Positions 57,001 to 64,000 of a stretch of 64,000 bases of DNA are shown here, in pieces. Origin of the DNA: Ixodes scapularis (lineage: Eukaryota; Arthropoda; Arachnida; Ixodida; Ixodidae); assembly GCF_016920785.2 (NCBI RefSeq), contig NW_024609837.1, positions 28,881,033 through 28,945,032 on the forward strand, in the 5' to 3' direction. A model generated the notes under the pieces. It was not told where the DNA came from and searched no databases. It worked only from the letters and a program-made list of their open reading frames with translations. Positions within the stretch are counted from its first letter, which is position 1. The number at the start of each line of letters is the position of its first letter. The position numbers and the translations under genes were made by a program.

Positions 57001-60000
57001 GCCTGGATCCGGCTGAGACAAGTTCTATAATCCAGCTTCAATTGGATCGACCTTTATCCGGTAAAGCAGTCGCAACTACTCCACTGTCGGGTTCCTGTAA
57101 GGAGCCAAGCCAACGTACCCCTCTTTGTCCGCCTCCTTCGACTTGCCACCACCTGCGAGGGCAGTTGAGAACCTGCCCACTGCCTCGGCCAAGTAGAGGG
57201 CGGTGTTGAGCGCAACCGCAAGCGCGTCGGGCACGTTGTGCTTTTCTGCAATGACGGCTTCGACGTCGGCCAAGGCTTCGTCGATGCGCACGTGTACGGC
57301 ATGACTGAAGGATGCCCGGAACGGAGACAGGCCCGCCCGGGATGCAGACGCCACCCTCGAGTACCTGTCGAGGTGCGCCACAGCCTGGGACGCTGCGGTT
57401 CAGAAACAATGAATCACCGGTCAACCTATTTCCGTGCTCCAATCAAACCACTATTGGAAAAAACGTGTTGAATTCAAAGTAGAGTCGCCGACGGAAACGG
57501 CAGGGCCTGTCTATCAAACACCTGGCATCCCTGCACGTGCTCGTTGTCTTTTGTAGTGCATTGGCTGTGCGTGGACGTTTGAAACTCGCGAGACGCCGAA
57601 GTGTTGTCAACTTGCACTGGAGGTGGGACGACGGACAGACCTCTCTGTCGTTTTCGTTCTGTCGGGGACTGTAGTAGCTGGACATCTAAATCTCGGAAAA
57701 CTTTGACAAAATCTGGTTAACAGATGTTGACTTTAAGTGACTTCTTTGAGGCAACGTACCATTGGCGAACTTTCGATGTGCCGTAGGGATTTTAAAAATA
57801 TTTCAATATTGATGAGACCTGCATGAAGTTAGAGATACTCCGACTGCTCTTAAATCTAAGTTTTGCAATGTATTTTTTGCGGCAACGTACCCCACGGGGT
57901 ACCATTGTATCGTGTTGTAGTGCTGCATATCTGTGTGTGCTGTGTCTCAATACGTCGAGACTCGATCATCTCGTCGAGTCGCAACATCCTAGCTGCATCT
58001 TACGAGGAACACTGTGATCAATTTTAAGTTTGGGTAAAACACCGAGTACTATGCCTCTGTGTCGCAACAAGTGTCCTCCTGCTATTTTCGAAATGTCCGA
58101 AAAATAAGGAAACAACGTACTGAGCACCCGCCCCAGACTTCTGAACCAACCTATATAAATAAGATCAAAATGAGATTCTCCATGTCGGCCACTACTCCAA
58201 GGGCACTGGTGCAAAGCGGTGAAGCTCGAAGCTAGTGCGCCGGTGCAAAGTAGCAAAGCCCACCCTACTATGTGCCCACTTCAGCACTTTTGCTCTCGAA
58301 TCTAACAAGCCCAATCTTTTTCCAGATTTTTTCCTAGTTTTGGATCGGGGCTTGCTAGGTATTTTACGGTAGGGCGAGATTGTTTATTTAGACCGTCCCA
58401 TTGCGCGAGACAGGCACAGCACATTGCTTTTGGTGCACTTTGTACTGGAGTAATCCTTGCAGTGTGTTGCGAAAAAAATAGGCACTGGCCGTCTGCTCAC
58501 CCGAGGCAGTCACCTTGACGCAGCTTCCGCAGACGTCTGCCAGCTCGGTGCTTTCCCATCCACTCATGGGCAGCGCTTTTCGTTCTAGCAGTATGTCGTC
58601 CTGAATGCTACGTTGCAGCAACGTCAGTAGTCCATTGGAAGCCAGTAGACCCCTGTTGGTGTGGGAAAAGACGTTTGTAAAAAGCCAGAAACCCTTTCTG
58701 AAACACGTCTGCAGGTGGGATTTGCCCATGCTGCACCACATAGGCTTCATCATTTTTCAAACTAGAAAAAGGTGAGCATGCAATCACCACGTAAAGACGG
58801 ACGCTGAATATAAATATAGCTGAGCTAACCGTCTGCCTATTATTTTCAACTCGTCAACTTTATGAAAGAAAATCTGACTTAGAGAAGGGAAAGACAAATC
58901 ATGTGGGTCTGTATGTTCTGTATCTTTTCGTGCTATGCAATTCTCTTAGTCTGGCCTGTCACCATGGTTAACATTCTGGATGATCGGTGATTATGCTCAT
59001 GCGGAAAATGCAGCGAACCTCCAGTCCCAGAAGCAAGCGTTGGTTTCGTCGTCGTCATTGTCCGAGTCATGAACTGGAGACTCTTCCGGGCTGTTTGACG
59101 CCATTGCAAAAGGGTACCCTGCATGTAGGAGCGACAGAATGAGACTTCCACAAACACCCCTGCGAGTTTGTAAAATAGGTATTTCTGACATACCGCACGG
59201 GGCATCTCCACCTCCCATGCACGAATCAAAGTTGTATACGCAGTTCAGCTGCCGCTCAAACCAGTGGAGCTCTTCAACGAGCCCAATCGTCACCACACTC
59301 GGCCAGTCGCCTGTGTCATCTGCATCTTCGACGCCGTTAGATCCGGAAAGCTGCTTGACCAATGTTGGCAAGGATCCGTGCTTCCTGCTCTCTTGCCGCC
59401 TTGTAGCAATCTTCGCTTTTGGGGATGCGTTTTCGAAGGTGGCCGGCCTCCCCTCCGCTGGCTTTGCATGTTTTTCCATGTCCTCGTTGTTGCTCGAGCA
59501 GATGTTCGGATTGGCGAGGCAGCGGAGCAACTTGGGTACATTGCCGAGGTCTTGAGTCAGTGCCTTATTGGAGGCTTGAGACAAACCTCCAGAAGCTGCG
59601 CCGCTCTTCGAAACCTGGCGGGACGAACTCGCAAGCTCTCGCAGGAGCAGGGTGACATGATCGCGTATCCGGGTGACGTAAGGCCCTTGCAGCTCTCGCC
59701 ACGTGATGACCACGGGGCAGAACTCTCCGACACAGAGGAACGAGACGTCTTCGACGAGTCCGCGAATGCAGAAGTTGCTCAGGCAACCGAGACACGCGAC
59801 GTCGTCGCAGGCGCATTCGAAACGTCTCAGCTGTTCGGTTCGAACCGACTGGTGGATCCGACGGATCTGCGTGGGAGTGAAGGCTACTCTCAGGACCTCG
59901 AAGTAGCCTTCCCATTTCGACTTCTTGATAAGGCTGTTGGTCAGCGAGAGGAACAAGCTGGAGGTAGTCAGCGTCTGGACGACATATTCGGCAACATGGT

Positions 60001-61514
60001 AGCAGACGCAGCGCCACAGGACCTTGACATCTTCTATGGGCTCCGTCTCCAAGTTCAATCCCGAGGCATGCGTCACATTTGTGGCATTCTCGCGCGAGTG
60101 TGCGCTCCTTACTTCGTTGTCGGGCTCGAGACTGTAGTGCGTGCTTCGAGAAATGCCCGTGGCTGTCGTCGTCGTGTCGCGAGTCTTCGTGTGGTCGCTC
60201 GCTTGGGGATTGGATGCCCTACGAGACACGTTCCTGTCACGCTCCTTGAGTCGGCGGATACAGAGGGCACAGTCGACTGGCGCTTGGAACGGGACGAGGG
60301 ATGCAGATGCCGCCAGGGATCGGAGGAGCTGGAAGACGGCCTCGATGGAGTCTGGCTCGTCATGGCAGAACTGGAGCTGCGAGGGAATATCATTATTTAC
60401 GACCGTCGGGGAGTCTTCAAAGCATTCTTGGGGCTGTGCATTTTCCTAAATGGGACCCCCTTCTGTGCCCGCGTCACATAGGTGCCAAGCTGCACCCCCC
60501 TCCCCCACAGACAGTAAGAGCTGCAACCCTGACCCACTTTGGCCTTTTTCTGCATCTGCAATTCCCACGACTTCCCATCATCTCCCAATATATGTTGTAG
60601 CATTCTAATTGAATGGAACCTAAATGAGATTCACATTCGGTCAAACTGTTTGAACTGAAGCTTTTTTAGAAACCAGCAGATACGTCAAAAAAGGATGAAG
60701 GACTTGCAGCTCATTGTCCACAACAGAACATTTGTACCACTAGTACTGGCCGATATGACTGCATATGTCAATAAATTTGTGGCCAGGTTCAAACCAGTAT
60801 TCTTTTTTTTCTTTATAAAGTACCAGATGTAAGCAAAACTTCTTGCAGCTGCATCCTGAGCAAATAGAATATTAATGAATTACTAGAATTGTCGAAAAGG
60901 ACAAGGTTATTTTGGTCCTCATCTGATGTTGTAGGAGCATTTGGAGTGGAGCTTGCATAAGACTTACTATTTTCTGGAGAGACACCCTGACGATGCGGGT
61001 GTGGTCACGACGGATTTGAGTTTCCGAGTCTGAAGAGACGGCGCGATGCTTGGGCAAGGTCTCTTGTGAGCCGTTTTTGAGGAAGGTGTCAATTTCCTGC
61101 AGGGTTTCTTCGATTCTGTAAGGTACGTGATTTATCATTGCTGGGTTTGCACCGCAAGTCGTACTTAGGTGTTCCCTAATTGTAAATATTTTCTAGTAAT
61201 AAGTAGTATAAATTCAACGTTGCAATTAGTAGAAAAACAAAACAAAAAAACCTGCAATATTTAATTTGTCTTAAAGCCTGCTTCTCCACTACGCGTGCTT
61301 GCATTGTGGAAAAGCCAACACAACGACATGATCCTGTCGTGCGCTGCGCAAACGCGGTTTAGAGAAATTCATATATTCTATCACCTAGCATGTTCGATAA
61401 CGGATTAAAAGATGTCTCTTACCTTTTGTCGATTGCTCGAATTTCATCGGAGTATGCTTTGTCCAAAGCAGAAAGGGCCATTTGGAGCTGTTGCTTTCGG
61501 GTGTCCAGCAGCAA
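39013..61514 (-). CDS. large helical protein, possibly KIAA0825 (DUF4495)-like
   Basis: Exons on the minus strand: 61423-61514, 60968-61115, 59194-60445 (or from 60376), 59019-59118, 58501-58761, 57119-57392, 50772-51081, about 47443-47724, about 45016-45215, 44449-44503, 44310-44362, 43865-43986, 43069-43226, 42186-42427, 41652-41758, 40921-41210 and 39013-39204. Nearly all have GT-AG borders with agreeing phases; 45.2-43.9 kb is least certain. The product is about 1,375 residues with coiled-coil text at the start (MALSALDKAYSDEIRAIDKR), then helical segments such as KVLWRCVCYHVAEYVVQTL, LLLCAYDALFAV, AFYVEAIHSHCTVLLATL and a C-terminal LSHLADFGVTETNFRLLLFN. No catalytic motif or membrane segment is seen. 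Length and layout suggest KIAA0825, an uncharacterised protein of about 1,275 residues in humans; this is a guess. The first identified exon follows an in-frame TAG, so an upstream exon may exist. Confidence 0.6.
39612..40323. mobile_element. TTAA-ended element with GGGGGGACA termini
   Basis: The left end is TTAAGGGGGGACACTGG and the right end CCATGTCCCCCCTTAA-like (near-exact inverse), with TTAA at both edges; 712 bp, AT-rich, non-coding. It lies in the last intron of the large minus-strand gene. Confidence 0.75.
44637..44830 (+). repeat. dispersed repeat, GATCTTTAAC family (copy 3)
   Basis: AGATGAGAAATTTAGCCAGT and later CCAGGATCCCTGGGCTCTGC align with copies at 16078 (inverse) and 46070. 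It lies in an intron of the large minus-strand gene. Confidence 0.6.
45651..46786. mobile_element. TTAA-ended element with GGGGTTAGGAC termini, carrying a nested repeat
   Basis: TTAAAGGGGTTAGGAC opens the element and GTCCTAACCCCTTTAA closes it, exact inverses. The 1,136-bp body contains a copy of the GATCTTTAAC repeat at about 46070-46290 and the start of an LTR-like repeat near 46399. The flanks (CCAACTGGATCCAACTGG and CCAGCTGGGACCAGTTCC) resemble the hairpin at 56969, so it may have landed in such a hairpin. Confidence 0.75.
46070..46290 (+). repeat. dispersed repeat, GATCTTTAAC family (copy 4)
   Basis: GTTAGTCTGCCAGAACATGG, GAGAAATCTAGCCAGTGCAG and GGGATCTTTAACGGGCG match the other copies closely. 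It is nested inside the TTAA element at 45651-46786. Confidence 0.6.
46875..47054. mobile_element. TACCGTAAAA miniature element, copy B
   Basis: It begins TACCGTAAAATGCC and ends GAGATTTTACAGTA. It is colinear with the copy at 19206 over its full length, sharing CAAGCGCCTATGTCTAGATT-like text. Confidence 0.75.
47871..48124 (+). mobile_element. possible solo LTR (TGTCA...TGACA)
   Basis: It starts TGTCACGAATAAAAATGGGA and ends GACAGGACTGACA, giving the TG...CA ends of an LTR. The first about 85 bases recur near 46399 (TGTCAGGAATAAAAATGGGA). No retroelement coding sequence is attached and I see no clear target duplication, so this is tentative. Confidence 0.35.
48163..49883. mobile_element. TTAA-ended element A, interrupted by a LINE fragment
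   Basis: The left end is TTAAAGGAGCTGTGCAACG and the right end reads GGACAGCTCCTTTAA. The body is the inverse of the neighbouring element B once the inserted LINE piece (48399-49388) is set aside. TTAA is present at both edges. Confidence 0.8.
48399..49388 (-). mobile_element. 5'-truncated LINE fragment (CR1/jockey-like reverse transcriptase C-terminus)
   Basis: Minus-strand coding text runs from about 49388 to a stop at 48646, with the tail of a LINE reverse transcriptase: SICNWCRTWQMQLNFTKT, EYKYLGVTISHDLRWSQHI, RRKLRSAAPSVKLQAYNSLV and RPKLEYAGIVWDP. The catalytic palm is missing. The 3' end carries an A/T-rich tail at about 48399-48420. The insertion point is fixed by comparison with element B, which lacks this block. 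Insertion and 5' truncation are typical of target-primed reverse transcription. Confidence 0.8.
49880..50686. mobile_element. TTAA-ended element B, inverted partner of element A
   Basis: It begins TTAAAGGAGCTGTGCAACA and ends GTTGCACAGCTCCTTTAA. It is about 800 bp and uninterrupted, the inverse of element A along its length (for example CTGCTCGATAAAAGGTAA in A against TTACCTTTTATCGAGCAG in B). It shares one TTAA with A at 49880-49883, making an about 85-bp palindrome at the joint. Confidence 0.8.
51300..51640. repeat. diverged tandem repeat, ~57-72-bp unit
   Basis: A block like GACCTATACACCAATTCAG, then CCGCTAAATTTAGCGGG, then GACGTCACGTGACC recurs near 51309, 51422, 51494, 51552 and 51609. 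The inner TAAATTTA palindrome and CACGTGA-like motifs are conserved best. It lies 220 bp upstream of exon 50772-51081 (minus). Confidence 0.65.
52131..52462. mobile_element. hAT-type miniature element with 8-bp target duplication
   Basis: The ends are CAGAGGTGGCCAGGCTG and its inverse GCTTGGCCACCCCTG. Both are flanked by GTCTATTG (52123-52130 and 52463-52470), an exact 8-bp duplication, which is the signature of hAT transposons. The 332-bp interior contains repeated AGAGCCGC text and no coding region. Confidence 0.88.
54103..54280. repeat. long hairpin, two ~85-bp inverted arms
   Basis: CACTCGTGTTTGACTAGGAC (left) pairs with GTCCTAGTCAAACGCGAGTG (right), and the match continues inward to the centre near 54192 with a very small loop. 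It is probably a foldback element. Confidence 0.8.
54480..54661. mobile_element. TACCGTAAAA miniature element, copy C (diverged)
   Basis: It has TACCGTAAAATACCAAGC at the left, CGGGATTTTACAGTA at the right, and TA edges. The interior differs from copies A and B but shares GCCCACCCC-like text. Confidence 0.65.
55550..56575 (+). mobile_element. piggyBac element, internally deleted
   Basis: CCCCTTGCCTACT at 55550 is inverted at the right (AGTAGGCAAGGGG, ending 56575). The flanks are TTAG on the left and TTAA on the right, as expected for a TTAA target duplication with one mutated copy. The interior contains a broken transposase gene. An internal AATAAA lies near 56525. Confidence 0.85.
55795..56457 (+). 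pseudogene. piggyBac transposase, N-terminal part only, in-frame stop
   Basis: The start at 55795 opens an acidic N-terminus rich in Ser, Asp and Glu, usual for piggyBac transposases. An in-frame TAG at 55978 interrupts it; the same frame continues with ETNRYAEQ and FDTTPDEIKAYFALCIIM, WSKKSIVETPIFGKTMS and VRFLLISRFL, the N-terminal part of the DDE_Tnp_1_7 domain. The frame ends at 56457. The catalytic Asp residues and the Cys-rich C-terminal finger are absent, so this copy cannot encode an active enzyme. Confidence 0.88.
56820..56905 (-). mobile_element. possible hAT terminus
   Basis: On the minus strand it begins CAGTGGTTCTCAAACGGGGA, a form common at the ends of hAT elements, and continues GATCTGCAGACCTTTTGG. 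I could not find the opposite terminus or a target duplication. Confidence 0.35.
56969..57036. repeat. 32-bp arm hairpin
   Basis: GCTGGATTATAGAACTGGTC continuing to GGATCC (56969-57000) pairs with 57005-57036, separated by four bases. Related half-sites flank the TTAA element at 45651-46786. It lies about 80 bases beyond the donor end of exon 57119-57392. Confidence 0.75.
58275..58371. mobile_element. TACCGTAAAA-family fragment (right end only)
   Basis: It ends GCTAGGTATTTTACGGTA, like the right ends of the copies at 19206 and 54480, and carries similar GGGGCTTGC text. The left half is missing. Confidence 0.5.
58501..58761 (-). other. exon of the large minus-strand gene with an apparent one-base frameshift
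   Basis: From the acceptor at 58762 the frame reads SLKNDEAYVVQHGQIPPADV and on to PHQQ, then hits a stop; the same exon downstream reads GLLASNGLLTLLQRSIQDDI in the next frame and reaches a good donor (GTGAGC) with the phase the following exon needs. The switch falls in a CAACAGGGG run near 58648. One extra base there explains everything. Alternatively, an internal acceptor after CAACAG gives a shorter, in-frame exon. Confidence 0.55.
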
Positions 61515-62177
61515 CTAATCAAATGTTGCACTCATGTTTTTTTTTTAAAGACATACATCTGTGCAAAACGAAACCCCATGACAAAAGAGCGAGAAGCGCT
61601 GTTCGCTACGCGCGCACCGCGTAGGACAGGAACGGAGAGCAGTTTTGGCAATTAGTGGCAGTCTTCCCAGGCGACGGAGCCAGTTTTGAAGTATTATTAT
61701 TTTTTTTTAATTTTGCTGTTTTTAAATTAAATTTGCACGACTATTAGCAGACGTTTTCCTCCAGGCTTTTTGAGCCACAGCAGAGATTATTTGTTTATTT
61801 GTTTTTCCTCCTGGCTCAGGCTCTCGCCCGCGGGCATAGAGATCATATACTAACCCGCGGGTCACTTTTCCACAGCACAATTCGAGATTAACAATCAACA
61901 CTGACTAGGTGGCGCGAGTAGCCGCCCGATTCTAGAATTTAGCCGTGTTTATTAGTATATTCATACATCGTGCATGCGGGGTTATTCATATTTCTATTCA
62001 TTCATATACCGATCCAAATATCACGCTGCGACGCTGCGTGCACGCTGCTTCGGACGTTCCATCAAAAGCAGTGAAACCACATGTTACGACGCCGTGTCAG
62101 GCTGTGCTGTCATGCTATCCCGTAGTTTTAGAGGATAGCTTTCTGGCGACCGGTGGGGGTAAAGATATCTCCAAACG
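61515..62177. promoter_or_regulatory. divergent region between the large minus-strand gene and SRFBP1
   Basis: About 660 bases lie between the first recognised minus-strand exon and the SRFBP1 start. Promoters of both genes and perhaps a first non-coding exon of the minus-strand gene must be here. There is an AT-rich block at 61690-61740 and GC-rich text at 61825-61860. No specific element is assigned. Confidence 0.35.
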
Positions 62178-64000
62178 ATGGAGAAACTGGAAATAAACAA
62201 CGAGGTAGGTCGAGTTTCGTCGTATATTACGGTGCCACGATCATCGGGCTACGGAACAGTTTGCACGATATCCTTACTGTTCGCGCTCTTTTGCGCAGAT
62301 TTTGACGCTGAAGCGGGAGATGAAAATTGGCAGGGTCCATCTACTCCGACGACTGATCGCGCAGGTCAAGAAGCTGGAGAATGCCAAGTAGGCTGGCCGC
62401 CTCTGGCGTATTTGCAGCGTCCTAATCACTTTGCACTTCCGCAGGGGAACAGACGAACAGCGCACTAAAAAGAAGCAGAAGGCCGAGCGCTGGATGCAGC
62501 AAGTCAAGGTCCTCCAGGTGCGCGGATCGCTCACAGCCAGCGCTTACTTGAATTCCAAAGGGCTAGTGTAGAGAGCCCAGGTTTGGGAGAGGGAGTAACC
62601 CAAATCGTGGATAATGCTTGCCAATGGTGAGCACTTCGTGCGCAGATTGGTTGCGCATGCGTGTGTTGTCGTTTGGAGACGCTCGACGATTTCACCACCT
62701 CCATGCACCTTGCATTGCAAACAGCCCGCGAACCGCATCACCCTGATCGAGCAGTTGGAACCACTCTCAAATCTAGGCACTTTACGGTCACGTAAAGGAT
62801 GAGAACGGCGATTATTTATTTCGGTTTCCCGGCCCTTAGCATGCACTCGTTGCCTAGCTTCGTGCTTTGGCTGCGCGTGCATGCTTGTTGCTCACGAGAC
62901 ATGGAATAGTTAGTTACCGAAGGTAGAAAGGTCGCACTGGAGGCAGGACAACCGAAGGGCCCGCCTGCCGTTCTAATTTGCCCGGGCCTGTCGGGACTGT
63001 TCTCGTTGCAGAAAGCAAACCTGGACTCACTGGCAAGGAAGGCGATGGTGAGCGAGGAGTGCTGGCTGAAGGTGATCAGTGAGGTAACGAGAGATTGTGC
63101 ATCGGGTACCTGCCTGTTGTCAGAGGCGGGCCTTCTACACCATGCTGAAAACATCTTTCTCTCGCTACAGCCAAAGTCGACTCTGGAAGAGCGGGCCCTG
63201 GCCCGTCTGCTCAACCTGAAGAAAGTGCAGGACTTTGTGACGAGCTTCCGCAAGGAACACCCGGAGTGGAAGTCCTGGGTGCCTCAGCTCGTCGAGATGT
63301 GGGACGAGAAGAAGGCGCGGCGGCTCAGCTACAAGGCCAAGGGGGCCGGGCCCACCGGTAGGGCTGGCCTAGAGGCACAAAATAAGCTATGCCTAGACTG
63401 TCAGCCACTCCATTCTACTAGTTCCTTCTGGATGCTGCCATCTTTGTGCCTAGTGCTGGGCGGGCACAATTTGCAAGTGTTACAGTTAGAAAATGCGGCC
63501 TCATCAGCTTTAGCCACAGTATCGTTTTACTCTGTCACTGACTGTTAGGCATTTCTTAAGGATAGGAAAGCCTTTCCTAAAATTTTAGGTAATGCTTCAT
63601 ATAGGGCTCCTCAGCTGCCGGAAGGGGCTCAGAAAGCCCGTTTAGAGAAACAGTCTCGGTCATTTTTTTAGACTTTGTCTTTTCGCACGACGGATAGGGG
63701 TGTACTTTTTCCAAAGGGTGATTTTTACCGGTTTTGAAAACAAAGTTATATCTTTTTTTACTAACCAGTATGTGAATAGCCGTTTTTTTCTATGACTTTG
63801 CAACCATATTATTTCAGGTGCGAATGCCACGGAGATTGGAGATCCGGGGATGCAGAAGAAACCAGTCAAGAGGAAGAGACAGGAGACGGTGAAGAAACCA
63901 AGAAGTCCCGTTGATGAAGGCGCTTGTGACACGGACATTTCCGAGGGGGAGGAGGAGGAGAAAGAGGAGGAGGAGGAGGAGAAGGATGACGACGACAAAT
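62178..64000 (+). CDS. SRFBP1: SRFBP1 / BUD22-domain ribosome-biogenesis factor (3' end cut by window)
   Basis: Exons are 62178-62204, 62299-62387, 62445-62517, 63012-63083, 63171-63357 and 63818 to beyond 64000. All have GT-AG borders with agreeing phases, giving about 210 codons so far. It opens MEKLEINNE, then LKREMKIGRVHLLRRLIAQV, a KKLENAKGTDEQRTKKKQ stretch, RWMQQVKVLQ, and LEERALARLLNLKKVQDFV, matching the N-terminal BUD22 region of SRFBP1 (p49/STRAP). The last exon begins a low-complexity acidic/basic tail with runs of Glu and then Asp-Asp-Asp-Asp-Lys. BUD22 is a nucleolar protein needed for 18S rRNA maturation in yeast; animal SRFBP1 was also described as binding serum response factor. 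The start is the only Met with a short conserved lead before the first donor. Confidence 0.88.

Noticed and set aside
58997..59018. Stop codon after ...WDWRFAAFSA as the end of the large minus-strand gene
   Set aside because: An upstream donor (AG|GTTCGC) gives the phase needed by the next coding exon, and conserved-looking exons continue downstream. The stop is kept only as an alternative end.

Overview
The window is animal nuclear DNA: protein-coding exons with GT-AG introns, long introns full of small transposons, no operons and no ribosome binding sites. The protein sequences and the many short elements that begin TTAAAGGG or TACAGTAAAACC point to a chelicerate, most likely a hard tick. 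That is an inference from repeat style and arthropod-like proteins, not a proven identification.

Six genes can be supported, with strands alternating -,+,-,+,-,+ so that they form three head-to-head pairs. (1) ZMAT2/Snu23 spliceosomal zinc finger protein, minus, 1639-3123, last exon missing on the left. (2) A single-exon 368-residue protein, plus, 3899-5005, whose N-terminus looks like the OB fold of the shelterin subunit TPP1/ACD. (3) ABHD17 depalmitoylase, minus, 10060-12009, two exons, complete. (4) Anoctamin-8 (ANO8), plus, 12577 to 34735, sixteen exons whose phases all agree, including one GC-AG intron. (5) A large helical protein of about 1,375 residues, minus, about 61514-39013, seventeen exons; it may be the KIAA0825 (DUF4495) orthologue, and one exon carries an apparent one-base frameshift. 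(6) SRFBP1/BUD22 ribosome-biogenesis factor, plus, 62178 to the right edge, truncated there.

The rest is dominated by DNA-transposon relics. There are at least five families of short elements with TTAA at both ends (1.1, 14.4, 24.6, 39.6, 45.7 and 48.2-50.7 kb), a piggyBac transposase relic flanked by TTAG/TTAA (55.55-56.58 kb), foldback elements (6.2-8.4, 26.2, 54.1 kb), mariner-like TA-flanked elements (30.4, 19.2, 46.9, 54.5 kb), a hAT-type element with a perfect 8-bp target duplication (52.1 kb), a truncated LINE nested in one TTAA element, and a tRNA-like sequence with A and B boxes. Tandem arrays occur at 34.8 kb (about 72-bp unit) and 51.3 kb (about 60-bp unit), and a G-rich tract at 28.3 kb.

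Functionally the genes are unrelated housekeeping loci; the link between neighbours is shared promoter space (roughly 570-780 bp between start codons) and not a pathway. I do not see a prokaryote-like defence or biosynthetic system. The most novel item is the TPP1-like telomere-protein candidate.
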